64,000 nucleotides of DNA from Dastarcus helophoroides (taxonomy: Eukaryota; Arthropoda; Insecta; Coleoptera; Bothrideridae), in NCBI GenBank assembly GCA_028583605.1, contig CM053329.1, positions 9,052,001-9,116,000 on the forward strand, written 5' to 3'. Under the pieces are notes generated by a model. That model searched no databases, was not told the origin of the DNA, and saw only the letters and a program-made list of their open reading frames with translations. This document shows, one piece after another, positions 20,006 to 32,350 of this stretch. The position numbers and the translations under genes are program-made. Every line of letters starts with the position of its first letter. Position 1 is the first letter of the stretch.

Positions 20006-22181
20006 GAGCTGTACAAAAATTGTGTTATATCGTTAAAATCATACCCCGGCGCCGATGTCCCCTCTGACCATGTCTCTCTACTGGCTAAGATTACATGTCG
20101 ACTCAAGAAAATTAATGCAAAAAAAAACAACTATAAAAAACCGAATTTAAGTTAACTGAATAAGAAAACAGTTAGAGATGAGGTTTTCAGACTGATAGAA
20201 GAAGCTATAGATAATAAACCGAAATAATAGACTCCATAGAACAACAATGGAAAATATTTACCAAAAGTGTGAAGGATGCCATGAACAGTAAACTAAAGTC
20301 AGACAAACGAATGATAAAGAAACTCTGGGTGATCGAAAAAATCCTGGAGCTTATGGAAAGTAGAAGGCAACGCAAAATTCAAGGTCAAGAGGACAAATAC
20401 AAGGGAATTCACTTGGAGATTAAAAGAAAAATTAGACAAGCAAAAGCTGAAAACTTCGCTCGGGAATGCCCAAAAATTGAGGAATACGAAAAGAGGCACG
20501 ACAACTTCAATCTGCACAAAAAATTAAAGAAATGAGAGGGCACAAACACAATGGTGTAAATGTCATAACAGATAAGAATGGAAGCACAATCTTTCAAATG
20601 AAAGAGAAATTAATAAGATGGCAGGAATACATTACAAAATTGTTTGAAGATGAACGGGACATAGATCACGAGATGCATGAAGATATAACTGGACCACCAA
20701 TTACCAGAGATAAAGTGGTAAAAGCCATCAAAACAGCAAAGAGTCGACAAGCAACAGGTCTGGATGAAATACCAACTGAGATACTGAAAATCCTGGGAGA
20801 AAAAACAATAAAGCCTATTAGTTAAATTATTTAACAAATATATGATAGAGGAGACATCCCATCTGATTGGTTGAGGTCAACATTTATTCCGATCCCTAAG
20901 ACTGCAAAATCAATGAACTGCAATGATCATCGTATTATAAGCCTAATGAGTCATGTTCGTTTTTTGTTTCTAAAGAAAAAACATTAGCGAATATACTCAA
21001 AGATGAAAACAAATACCGAAAATGCATAATTTGGATTTCGTTAAGGCCTGGGTACAAGGGAAGGCTTGGCATTTAAGTTTTGACCCAGAGATGTAAAAAC
21101 ATGAGTTGCAATGTGTTCATGTGCTTTATTGATCTCGAGAAAGCGTTTGACGGGGTAAAACTGAAAAAATGATAAAAATATTGAAAGCAACAGAAATAGA
21201 TTATAAAGACCTACGTTCTATCGCCAACTTTTACTGGAAACAAAAAGTAGATCTGAGAGCAGAAAACAGTTTAACGGTATTTCAATCAAAAGGGGAGTAA
21301 GGCAAGGTTACATTCTGTCGCCGCTTCTGTTCAACCCATACTCGGAGAAAATATTTCAAGAGGTCATAGGGGATACCAGAGAGGGAGTGAGAATAAACGG
21401 CATATCATTAAATAATCTTAGATCTGCAGACGACTCTGTTCTTCTTAAACATAGTGTTCAGGAACTTCAAAGCCTCCTTAATCAAGTAGTCGGTTCATGT
21501 AGCCAGTATGGTCTTACACTTAAGACTAAAAAGACCACACTCATGGTTGTGAGTAAGCAATCAAACCCATGAGCGGAACTCTAGATTAGTCCAAATAAAT
21601 TAGAAATGGTACAGAAAATAAAGTATTTGGGACAGCTTCTGTACGAAAATTGCAACAACGCAGTAGAAATAAAATCAGAAATTGAGCAAGCTAGCCTTTG
21701 TAAGGATGAAATAGATTCTATGTGGACATGAACTAAACACTGATCTTAGAAAGAGAATGGTCAGGTGTTATGTTTTTTTTCTGTTCTTTTACATAGAGTG
21801 CAATCATGGACTTCAACAGAAGATACCTTGAGGCAGCTGGAAGGATTTGTAATATGGTCATACAGACGTATACTGAGAATAAGCTGGATAAACCATATCA
21901 CTAACGTAGAGATTTCCTAGATAAAGAAAAATAAAAAAATTGTAAACACAGGGAAGATTCGAAAGCTGACTTATTTTGCCCATGTCATGAGACATCCGAA
22001 GGTATATGACATGTTGCATTTGATCATGCAGGAAAAAGTTGATTTAAGGCGTGGACCTGGTAGACGAAGAACATCCTGTCTTAGAAACCTAAGGCAGTGG
22101 GCCGGACACACAACAAGTCAGCTTTTCAGAACAGCTATATATCAAATAATGATAGTCAACATGATTGCTAACATCCGTTAA
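20006..22181 (+). pseudogene. RTE-like LINE: end of endonuclease, RT and C-terminus (3' part)
   Basis: The frame resumes with SYPGADVPSDHVSLLAKI, the C-terminal S-D-H of the endonuclease. A Lys-rich linker (20269-20535) leads to NGSTIFQMKEKLIRWQEY and SRQATGLDEIPTEILK (RT entry). Motif A is CFIDLEKAFDGV with its Asp kept, and motif B is RGVRQGYILSPLLFN. Motif C reads SADDSVLL, with Tyr replaced by Ser. The end has GRRRTSCLRNLRQWAGH and finishes MIANIR before TAA at 22179. Frameshifts near 20825, 21170 and 21570-21990 break the frame. The family's usual job is target-primed reverse transcription. Confidence 0.85.
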
Positions 22182-22206
22182 ACGGATGTAGCATACTAAG
22201 AAGAAA

Positions 22207-24337
22207 ATTTAAAACCCTTTTTAAGCTTCTATCTCCTAAAGGCTTTGACATTGCCATTTCTCGGGAGAGATGAAAACATGCAAAGTCACATTTTCAGCTA
22301 CGAGAGCCCCGAGAAAGTCAGAATAATTCGCTTTTCTATCATAAAAATTGGTCGACTGTAATAAAAAATTGAGAAAAAGAATTAATGCAAAATAGTGCCG
22401 AATACTTTGAAAAGAAGCAGCACAATGAAAAAGGTTTTGAATTTTCTGAATCTATCGAACCACGTTTTATTTACCGATCAATCATTTTTTTTCATAGACG
22501 TTAAAGCCCTCAAATATTTAAAAATAAGGGCACTTAATTAAATATACCTATGAGTGCACTATACTTATTCTGAGAAATTAATATGTTTATTGGGTTATGT
22601 TATCAATTCTGTTATGTTAGCATTAACCTGACAACTGCCAAATGTTTAATATACCGTCAAGCATAATTACTTTGCCCCTTAAGGTGCTATTTTGTCCCAG
22701 TCAGAGAAACCGTTTTGAATTTTCTACATGTAATATAGAATTTCTAAGAAGTGAAATGATGGCTTTTTCTAATAGGTGGAACATTTTTACAAACTGCTTG
22801 ACGCTCAAATCTGTGGTTTTATGCCTAATGGATTTCGTACGTACACAAACTCAAATAAAAGTTTCTAGCGCGTATTTTTTTGAAACAAATTTTCATTACA
22901 GCAAGTGTCACACGTTGGGTCCAAAATCTGGCAAGTAAACTATATAATACTTGTAGATCTTTCTGAAAAATCTGCAACCTTTACTTTTATGAATATTATT
23001 AGTGTTTTTAAAAATAACCTCTTTTGACAATGTGTACCTCTTTGGCCTATAGCCAAGGTAGCCTTCTTAGTCTACTCTAAATTGCACATCTACTTCAATC
23101 CGGTTATACAATTTACCTTTGTTTGTGATATAACCTCCAGATGTCATTTTAACAAATATAAAATAAAATCTGGCAGTCGCTCTTACGCAAACTGCAGTAA
23201 GCAAAAGCTGAAATCTTGTTTCAAAAAATCTGGAATTCATCCATTAAATTAGTATTTAATTTTAAACCAATTGCCTAATTAAGACCGCCTAAATGTAGAC
23301 ATTATAGTAAAAATTTTTTTGGGTATACTGAATGAAAAAGGAGAGAAATGAAGCACCCAAAAAAACCATAGAAAAAAAACAACATATTGACAAAGTATTA
23401 ACCCAGACACAATTTGAACATTCTCTGAACAAGCTAATAAACTTGCCCGAAAAACAAAATTGAGCAGTTATAGGGGACTGCCGACAGAATTGAAAACTTA
23501 AAACTATCATAAAATAGAGTTTTTTTTCTAATTTTCAAATTGTAATATCAATAATAAAATGCCATAATTTTTAAATTAAAGTTATTGTTTATAGTTTTTA
23601 TATATTTTATATTTATATACGATCTAGTGCTTTGATAGATTGGAACTATCCTTTGCATGCTTGACACAGTTTATTTTGTCTTATCTTATTAAATATGAAA
23701 TAAATATATTGTCCTAAAACTAACCTAAAATGTTTATATATTTTGATATCTACGAGATACATACCTAAAATTTAATACTTCTTACATTAAACTCAAATGA
23801 TATGAGACTAATACTAGCGAGCTTTGATCCTGATGTTATCCGAATCTTTCCATTTATCCATCGTAATATTATATAATGTATTTATCATAATTGTTTCGTA
23901 GCAATCATAGTTAAATCTCTTATTTTAAAATAGCAGAAATATTCTCTGCTATTTCATATTTTGCAAGAAGTAAGTGAGTCACAAAGGAACAAAATTCAAA
24001 ACATTTAACTGTGAGTGTTATATTATTACTCAAATCAAAATATTTCATTAAGGTTTTAAGAAATGTCATTAAATGTCCGGAGTTGTTTGTAATGTGCAGA
24101 AGAAATTATATGGGCCGTGTAAAACATATCTTTATTATGCCGATTTTAATCTCGCACGTTGCATCCGTCTTTCGAGTTGACGCCTGCCCGTAATGTGCCA
24201 GCGTTCTTTCTTTTCTGATATAGTCAGCTTTTGTTTACGAATAGAATAGAAATAATAATAAGAATCAAACTAAAAATTCAATTAAAAGCTAGGGACAGGA
24301 TTAGATTGTCTGGTAAGTTTAGGTTCCAGTTTAACCA
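22207..24337. other. No recognised gene
   Basis: AT-rich sequence with short open frames, the longest at 22642-22938 (98 codons), which shows no domain or coding-like composition. No transposon motif was recognised. Confidence 0.45.
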
Positions 24338-24392
24338 GGGCTCGTGGCGCAGTGGTAGAGCAAGATGTCGAGAGTTCAAACCGGTGTTTTTT
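24338..24392 (+). tRNA. tRNA-like fragment lacking most of the anticodon arm (pseudogene or SINE head)
   Basis: GGGCTCGTGGCGCAGTGG is a good pol III A box context (TGGCGCAGTGGTAGAGC), and GAGTTCAAACC is a B-box-like T arm. The distance between them is too short for a full anticodon stem and loop, so this is not a working tRNA. A run of T's (GTGTTTTTTGG) follows, as after pol III genes or tRNA-derived SINE heads. Confidence 0.55.
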
Positions 24393-24900
24393 GGTAATAC
24401 GAAACCATTCGTTTGTCCCCTATCTTTGGTTAGTTAATTCGCCCAAAGAAGTTTTTACTTCATAAAAAAGGGAATACTTTCAGATTTTTTACCAGACGAA
24501 GACGATCACTTCAGTTATGCTTCCTCTGGAAACAGTTTGGGACTAATTGATTCACTGGAAGGCAGACAGAACATTTAGGAATCATTATGAAATTTAGAAG
24601 AAGATTGGATTCAAGAACCACTTCTTTCGACAAGTGTTATGGTAGAAGGCGAAACTCCCGCAGAATAGATTCTGAAAACTGATTTGCAGTCTTTGAAATC
24701 CAAAAATGTTGTAACTATAGACTGCATAAGTGCATGAAAAGAAGTAGTAAGTCTTGGACATTACCTAAGTAAAAAGATATTTTATTTTATAAATTTTGTG
24801 ACATTAAAAACAAGATTTCTGCTCCAAAAGAAGTGCACAAAGAATTTTTGGGTGCGTTTGAACTTGGCTTCAAACAACCTTGTAAATTAATATCCCTTTT
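24393..24900 (+). other. Decayed coding-like stretch, unrecognised
   Basis: Plus-strand frames with stops read FSDFLPDEDDHFSYASSGN and later LEEDWIQEPLLSTS. Acidic residues dominate. It could be the N-terminus of a degraded transposase, but no diagnostic motif is visible. Confidence 0.2.
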
Positions 24901-25330
24901 ACATTATCAAATCCTCTCCCCGAGTCACCACCTTGTCGTGGTGGAGAGGCTTAGCTGAAGATATGATCCTGAGAGCACTCAAATCTGCTCAGCTGTCGTA
25001 TCGTGGCTAAGAGTCTTGCACAAAGGGTAACGATCCCTTGTCTCGCTTGGCTTTGAAACCATCGAACAGGATAAATCGTCAATCTATGATTGGTTAGGGG
25101 TTTGGCTTAACCGCCCGGCCCAAGTAAAGTGGTGAGCAACAATAAAAACTTCCCCCAAGCTAAGGTGGAACAGCATACGCTGATTGCTGCGTGGTTAAGG
25201 GGAAGCTTAACCATTAGTATGCGAACTCTGGAGACCAGGCGCCCTTCAGGTTCAATTTAGCCTTGCTGCATTAAATGCTGGGCTCTGATGCAGTCGAGTG
25301 AATATTTCCCAAGCTATTCATGGGAACCGT

Positions 25331-26174
25331 ATGGCACACATTAACCTGAACCCAAAGGCTGGTGATACGCCTCAAGAATCGCAAAACATTGAAGGGATGG
25401 ATACAAGCTCAAAACCAAGCTTGAAAGTCCCTAAAACCATCGAAGACGTCCTCTTAGCCTCAAGCGATAGTAAGTTCTCGGCATCCGAAAGGCTTTCTAA
25501 AGTCGGTAAATGACTTAAAGCTTAAGGAACGCCGTAAAGGACTCTCTGGAGCGGCGAGAAAAAGATTCAAATGGCTTCTCAAGAAGGGACACTCCGCAGA
25601 GGAAGCTAAGAAATTGGCAAAAGAGCCAATGGAAAAGAAGGAGACGAGTAAGGGGTCAAAAAGGATCCGCTCTAATGGCTTCACTCCAACAACGAATCTC
25701 AAGAGGCAAAAACAAAGAGAAGAGAAAGGAGCTCAACCGAGGCCCTCCACCGAGGCACCAAAGGCTGGTATGTCCTATAGTCAGCTGGCTGGAAGTGTTA
25801 AAGTAGGTATTCTTCCTGAAGACTATCCAAAGGTCCGACTGTCCAATGAGCAGCTCAAGGCTCTCCAATCGGAAATCCTGGGAGTAATTCGGAGAGACCG
25901 AAAGGAGCAAGCCAAGCCACAGTTCTTAGGAGCTACCTTTAAGCCGGGTTTCTTGGTTCTCACCTGTGCGGATAAAAAAACTTCAGAGTGGCTATTTTGC
26001 ACGGTGGGAACTCTGAAACCCCGAGAATGGGCTATGTTATGGGCAGTAGAGAAAAGCAAGATTTCTCGCCCACAAATCATGGTGAGAAACGTCCCTAATA
26101 ATGTGGAAAGCCCCATCGAACAAATTCTGAAACAGTTAATGGGACAGAACAAAAATTTGAGCACAGAGGACTGA
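25331..26174 (+). pseudogene. LINE ORF1, DUF4780-like, one frameshift
   Basis: ATG at 25331 begins MAHINLNPKAGDTPQ. The first frame stops at 25511-25513, and the protein continues from about 25506 in another frame (VNDLKLKERRKGLSGAARKR), so one indel lies near 25500. LSGAARKRFKWLLKKGHSAE is a short motif found before DUF4780 in insect retroelement proteins. DUF4780 itself spans about 25770-26105: MSYSQLAGSVKVGILPEDYP, LSNEQLKALQSEIL and FKPGFLVLTCADKKTSEWL. It ends at TGA 26172-26174. The role in such elements is thought to be nucleic-acid binding in the RNP; that is family knowledge, not visible here. Confidence 0.85.
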
Positions 26175-26850
26175 AGAATACTTCATTCAAGGAACCAAGA
26201 TCTACATTAACTCTGACTGCCAAGCGGCAATGAAGGCTCTCAGCAGCTGCCTTGTCAAATCCAAACTAGTTTGGAACTGTCAACAAACGTTAAAGCAACT
26301 GGCTAAACACAACGGGATCAACCTTAAGTGGGTGCCAGGGCACAAAGGAATACAAGGAAATGAAGCTGCGGACCAACTCGCTAGAGAAGGATCTGCATCA
26401 TCATTTCTTGGACTTGAACCGGTTTTTGGTTTTTCTAAAAGTCAAATCAACAGTGAGGTCAAAAAATGGGAAACAAAATCAAGAATTTTCCACTGAAGAT
26501 TATATCCAGGACTACGGCAGGCGAAAAGATTCATATCTGGACCGCTTGAAAAGACAAAGGTCTACTTTGAACTCAGCAAATCCGAATTGAGGATCCTAAC
26601 CGGCCTCTTAACAGGACATTGCCCTATGAGGTACCACCTCAAGAAAATGGGTCAGGCTAAAACAGACCTATGTCACTTTTGTGCAGAAGCTGCGGAGACT
26701 GCAGAACATGTGCTATGCAAGTGCGATGCGCTTGCACGCAAAAGGCACGTCCAAATTGAATGGGCGTCCTTAGACCCCTCAGATGTGGAAAAACTCAATC
26801 CCAGGTCCATAATAAACTTCTACAAGAGTTTGAACCTGAGAAATATATAA
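26175..26850 (+). pseudogene. LINE ORF2 3' remnant: RNase H C-half and zinc finger
   Basis: Frames on the plus strand read KIYINSDCQAAMKAL (RNase H Asp), LKWVPGHKGIQGNEAADQLA (His and Asp) and then, after a frameshift near 26495-26587, LLTGHCPMRYHLKKMGQ and CHFCAEAAETAEHVLCKC, a CxxC...H...C finger. The stop is TAA at 26848-26850. The RNase H N-terminal strand with TDGS is missing, lost in the deletion that joined this to ORF1. The finger differs from the family B CxC type at 5115-5165. Confidence 0.85.
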
Positions 26851-26958
26851 ATCAGGGTATGCACAAAAAATCTCCTTAGGTAGAAGTACGGGGTGGATGA
26901 AGAGAAACACGAAACGACCCATATATAATCTAATCTAATATAATCTACATTATCAAAT

Positions 26959-29900
26959 AAAATAGTTCTTGATATGTCTATAGCATAAAAGCAGCTCGTT
27001 TTATCATCAATTTATAGTATTACATTAGTTCAGTTCATATTTGTAAGGAAAAATAAAGACAAACAGTACATGGGCCAAAGTAACACTTAACAGAGCCCAA
27101 CATTATCCCTATTTTCAAAGTTCAAAATCTCAGTTTATTTTCAAATAATTGGTAAATTGGTTACACTAATGTTTTAAATGACTATTAGCTAATGAATGTA
27201 TATTTTTTTTATTCTCGTGACACCCAACAAAAATTTTATATAACATTCAATAGTGAATTAATTCACAAAAAATGGGTCAAAGTAACCCACGGTTACTTTA
27301 CTCGAAAATAAAATAATACGGGTATTAAAAGCAACAATTATTTTTGTATTGAAGCCTGCAAAAAATGGATAACATTTTTAAGGACTCAAAAAACATTTAA
27401 AGTAGCAAAAGTGGCTCTTAAATGAAAAGTTTTCGAAAAAAATAAAAAAAACAAAACAGTCCAACGGATTAAAAATATTACACTAAAAGGGAGAATTTTA
27501 TACTGAACCATTTCGTAAATTATGGACCTAGGATGACATTTGCAACAAACCAATACTGAATAGCTACAAGTTTTGTCAAAGTGGCATCCCTATTTCCCTC
27601 GTGACAATACGAATTCCTCTTTGGACGTGGAGAGGTTAGAACAGTTCCACAAATAAAGCGACGAAATATTCGGTAAAAGAAAGAAGAAGAAAAAAAAATT
27701 TAAGTATCGATATTAATTCTAGATATCAGTGTCGAAAAGCCTGTGGGAAAAAAAAACAATTACCGCGACCGGAAGTAACAACATACTTAATACCTATACA
27801 TACACAAACCCGAATTACCATGCATAAAAGCTTATTAAAATGCTTCATAAATCCTGACAGAAAAATGCTAAGAAATTGAAATTACTCTAGCTGGATGAAA
27901 AACTTTGCCACCTTTCCATTGATCATTATTTTGGCTGAATCCTCAAAAAGGCGATAACGAGGGAGTAAAAATTATATTATTCAAGAAAAAAAGATAAAAA
28001 AAAGAAAATGGTAAGGAAAAAAAGAGAACGTAAAACAAAATAACTAAAGGACCTCGAAAATTTTTTAAAAAAGATATAAAAATTGGAAAAGTCAAACATC
28101 AATAACTACACATTCTACATATTTGGGTATCTTAAGAACATTTTCATGTATGTCCAAACGATAGATAACCGTCCATATTATTCAACTTTTTTTTCCAAAG
28201 CAACTTAAATTCAAATTTAATTATAATTACTGGAAAAGGTAATGTCAATTATTGATTATTGCATGACTGGTAAAATGACACTGACAAATAAAAATATTGT
28301 TATTAATTTTTCTTGACAAAAAACGAGTTGGTAATTTCACAGAAAAAAAAACTAATCTCTCTCCAAAGAATTGGTGGCATTAAAAAATGCATCCAGTTTT
28401 TTCGATATCAGTAATAAGTTAGAAGTATGTCTAATAATGACAATTACTGGTGCCACTATCCTATGAAATTTTAATTTTTTTTAAGGATTGTGCATTAAGG
28501 GCTTCCAATGTCAAAAATTTGGCTTTTAAACCTCTACCTTATTCCAAACAACATGAAAGAAAAATTAGGATTATCCAACCTTTTTGCAAAGTAGACTGCT
28601 TTTTTTAGCACAATTTGTCTGTACTAAGCGATGTTTAAAACTACTAAATTGATATCTACTTTAGTTCCACATAAATGTAGACTTTTTGATAAGAAAGTAG
28701 AAAAATATGCATGCTCTTATACATAAATCAAGTTGCACACTACAGGATCAGCAATATTTCGATCCTTATGTTATTTTACCTATTCTGTTTGTCATGAAAC
28801 TGCCAAAGCTGAAATTATAAGAGATATAAGCTTTTAGACACTAACAAAAAATTCTTTTGATATATCTAACAGTTTCAAGAAAAACGTTCCTATTTTTCTG
28901 TAAAATACTCCTATTTTAAAAATATAATACGTATTAAATGTGTTTTCCTTTGAATTACTTCGGGCATAAACGTATTCCAGACATAGCAAACATGCTCTGG
29001 CAGGCTTTTAAAGGTAGACTAATTCGGTTTTAATTTTCTTTTTTGGCTCGCTTTAAGTACGATGGCAAGAAATGTTTTGAAAGGGTAGCCACCATGTTGT
29101 TTTTATTAGAAAAGGAGTCGTTTGCCTTTCGCATTGCCCGATATTAGAGGTTTTAAATTTAGAAAGGGCACGCTCATTAAAATTTAATATTTTAATTTAG
29201 CGAATATTACGCATTTAGGATTTCAACATTAAACTTTTAGAGTAAAGCTTTTACTTTCTGCAATGCCGCAATAAATGTTTTAATGCATCTTTTTGTTCCC
29301 TGAAAAATTTCATTATCTTGCTGGCTGCAGAAAAGTTCTTTGCAGCATGCGAAAATATTTTTAATATGGGTGTATAGCTTTTACGCTTGCAGAGAACTTT
29401 TGTCTAAAAGATTCGCTTCCTTCATTTTAAATTAGTTTCAAGTATTCTTTCTCACTGAAATCAAACCTATTTAATGCTTTCATTTTCTATTTTTGTTTCC
29501 ATTTTCCTATGTATGTCTATATTTCGACATTTTAGTCATCAATATAATTCATGATGATAAATAATTTTAAAGAATATCTACAAGTATAATCAAAATTACT
29601 TTTGGATTTTTAATGCTTTACTAACTTCATATTATAATGCGGATCTGTTACTCCACCCTAAGAAACAAGACGAGGAAAAAAAGACATTTTTTTTCTCCAT
29701 GTAACCTTACAAACATTTAATTTTTTATTTAGCATCGGCAAAGAATATAACCCCTATTAATACACCAGTAAAATTTTGTTTTTGGAAGAAATCGCATTGC
29801 ATTTCTAGTTAACAAAGTCGCGAAATAACTTTGTAAAATTAATTTGCTCCGGCGTCAAGTTAGAATGCAAATTACATCGACTTGTATAATCTCCAGGGGA

Positions 29901-30200
29901 TTACAACGTATTCACAAAATAAAAGCTCTAAACTTGTTTTGCTAACTCATAGGATATTCTGAGCTTCCGAGAGCGCTTACATTTTCAAGGCTTTGTACTT
30001 ACTTTCGCGGAAAACTTATAGCCAAGAACATATTACCAAGTGATAATTTAGTGTGCTACTTCGAAGTTTCCATTCTCACTAACGACATCTTAACAACAAA
30101 TATGTAGGAAATATCCTTCAGCACCGAGTTTTCACTAGGTCAGGGGTCGGCAGACTTTTTCGTCAATGAGCAAATAAAATTTAAAACCAAAAGTGTGTAT
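26959..30200. other. Long stretch without a gene
   Basis: AT-rich DNA with no open frame of note and no transposon protein motif. The part 28900-30130 is less repetitive and may be old intergenic or intronic sequence. CAGGGGTCGGCAGACTTTTT at 30140-30159 resembles a hAT-type terminal sequence, but no opposite end was found. Confidence 0.45.
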
Positions 30201-30214
30201 GGTGATTTACAAAG

Positions 30215-30362
30215 CAAGATTCATTGTCTTGCTACCTAACTTCTTGCCTTGTCTTGCTCAGCAAAACAAGAAGTTGTTTTATTTCTTGTCTTGCCAATTT
30301 CTTGCCCTTTTCATCCTTGTCTTGCTAGCAACAGATTGCTTTTTTTTGTTCTTGCTGGCTTA
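30215..30362. repeat. CTTGTCTTG/CAAGA motif cluster, left
   Basis: Many copies of CTTGTCTTG, CTTGCC and TTCTTG lie within 150 bp, with one opposite-strand AACAAGAAG. A matching cluster is at 33750-33862. Translations here are low-complexity Leu/Phe and not genes. Confidence 0.7.
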
Positions 30363-30374
30363 CTTGCTTTTTTA

Positions 30375-32350
30375 TGTTCAATCCACTTGCAAAGGATAAC
30401 CCTATTATGCCTCCAAAGCACCGCGAGTAGGATGCGGAAACAAGGATAGATAGCGATGAACCGTCTTCTTAAACAAGGATATGTTAAAATTTTTGAGGAA
30501 AATTTTGTTCGGTAACGAGTTCCATAGCTTGAAGTTCTATAGAAAAAAGAGCGTCAATAGACATAAGTCTTTACAGTGTCAAACTGGACTGCAAAGAAAT
30601 TTGCGGTCTCCGACTGTTTTGTATGCCTCAAATATCTAGCCCTTGGAGGGATCAATTCCATTAGTTCGTGTGAGCATCTCCTATGAAAGTACTTGAAGAA
30701 AAGAGATAAATCATTAACCATCCGCCTGAGCTCTAGTGTTTTTTTAAAAGAATTGGTCAAACTCTCTTAATCAATTAGGCGAATCGCTCTTCCTTGAATT
30801 GAATCCAAAAAAGCTAAATTGTGCTTTGGGAATGAACTCCAAACAGATAACAGTATTCTGGTGTTGGCCTAATTCGAGCTTTGTATAGTGTGAGTAGCTG
30901 ATGTGGTGTGAAGTACTTTTTAGCCCTAAAAATAAATCCTAGCTTCTGTGAGGTGAATTTGAGAATGGCCCTCACATGATTGTCCCAACAAAAGTTAGTG
31001 CTCGCATTCACTCCCAGGATAGACAGATTAAATTGCATCAAGAGGATTTTACCGTTCATGAGTATGTTTGTTGCATTATCCCTTGATGTTTTCTAAGAGC
31101 AAATCGCAGCCTTAGATTTTGAGGCATTGAAATTGACTAGATTTCCCTTACCTCATTTCAGAATAATTTCGAGATCCCGATTAATCATCGGTATCTGCTG
31201 TCCCCATAGTGGATTTGAAGCAGCGACAGATAATTGTTTGTCGGAGAAAAAAGATAACACCAGGCTACTATTATCTGCGTAACTGTATATTCGATTGGAA
31301 GTTGAAGTTAAGAGATCGTTCATGTGTAACAGAAACAGAGTAGGAGGCAGGACTTAGCCCTGAGGCACCCCTGCATAATAGCAAATGTCTCGGATGAAAT
31401 GCCATTGACGACGACCCGAAAAGATATGTCAGCGAGAAAATTGGATATCAAATGACAGAGTCCAGGACGAAGACCATAAGATGTTTATTTAGCGAGAAGA
31501 GATCGGTGCCAGACTTATTTAAAGGCCTTTGAGATGTTTAATGCCACAATCCTAGCCGCATTATGTTTTTGTATAGGTACAAGTTAAGAGATCGTTCATT
31601 TGTAACAAAAACAGAGCAGGAGACAGAAGATACCTTCGAGGCACCCCCTGCATTAATCTCAAATGTCTTGACTGAGATGTCAGCAACGACAACCTAGAGA
31701 GATCTGTCGGCAAGAAAACTGGATATCAAATGAAAAAGTCCATAAGGGAGACCATTGGATGTTAATTTGGTGAAAAGAGTTCAGTGTCAGATTCTGTCAA
31801 AGGCGTTTAAGATGTCCAATGTCACAATCCTTGCCTCACCATGTTTTGCTTAACTGAGTTACAGATATGAATAACATATGCTAGTAGATTGCCAGTTGAC
31901 CGTATTGCTTGTCCAAGATGATTCGATTCTTCTTCAGATATTTGAGAATCCCGATATTGATAACATTTTCCATTAATTTAGACATAACGGGCTACAACGA
32001 TATCGGGCGATAGTTGTTACCCAGATTCTATTTTGCCTTTTTAGGGACAGGCTGCACCCTAGCAGATTTCCAGATGATAAGGAATACACCGTTGTTTTAA
32101 GAAAGTGTAAACAATATGTTTGGGACAGGAGTCAACTCTTTAGCGCCCTTCTTAAGAACAATAGCAGGAATACCTTCAAGGTCTAGATGTGTTGAGTTCG
32201 AGAAGAATTTTCCTGACTATGCATTGTCTCAGGCATCAAAGTGCCAACCTTAGGAGGAATAGGAGGTTCTGCGTTTCGAGAATCAAGGTTGGAATTTTCA
32301 GCAAACATTAAGGCTATCAGGTCAGCCTTTTCCTTGGAAGTAGTCGCTTT
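30375..32350 (-). mobile_element. LINE family A, copy 2 (RT to 3' end), with internal duplication
   Basis: This is the RT and C-terminal part of family A on the minus strand. At its low-coordinate end (3' of the element), GGAAACAAGGATAGAT and CTTCTTAAACAAGGATA match 58810-58860. At its high end it carries the RT entry region that matches 59330-59560 and 1-300. A 276-bp segment is present twice in tandem (31305-31580 and 31581-31857). Stops and frameshifts are frequent. Confidence 0.85.

Larger units (their letters stand above)
15945..22206 (+). mobile_element. RTE-like LINE (CFDP2-type endonuclease), split by a nested LINE
   Basis: The 5' part (15945-17015) has an untranslated leader and endonuclease. 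The 3' part (20006-22206) has the end of the endonuclease, linker, RT and C-terminus. The two parts read as one protein when 17016-20005 is left out: QIDFITIN leads into ELYKNCVISLKSYPGADV. Sequence of this kind is often annotated as craniofacial development protein 2-like, which is an RTE-type endonuclease. The 5' end is estimated from GGTGCAAGGGGCTGCG near 15951, and the 3' end from the AAGAAGAAAAT after 22190. Many stops and frameshifts show it is old. Confidence 0.85.
24901..26958 (+). mobile_element. Internally deleted LINE with DUF4780-like ORF1 and RNase H remnant
   Basis: ACATTATCAAAT at 24901-24912 is repeated exactly at 26947-26958, so the inserted DNA is 24913-26946. It starts CCTCTCCCCGAGTCACCACC, followed by a GTCGTGGTGGAGAGGCTT leader as in several insect LINEs, and ends in a TAATC-type tail (TAATCTAATCTAATATAATC). 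ORF1 is followed by the last half of RNase H and the C-terminal finger, so the endonuclease, RT and first half of RNase H are missing. A full 5' end plus a proper tail means the deletion either occurred before insertion, with the copy mobilised in trans, or happened later. Confidence 0.9.

Noticed and set aside
22642..22938. 98-codon open frame
   Set aside because: No domain, no splice context and no coding-like composition.
24231..24437. Exon ending at TCTG|GTAAGTTT (24311)
   Set aside because: The open frame is AT-driven (Ile/Lys/Arg), the acceptor is weak, and it runs into the tRNA-like fragment.
30193..30449. Leu/Phe/Cys-rich frames resembling small secreted proteins
   Set aside because: They arise from the CTTGTCTTG motif cluster, and two frames give the same composition.
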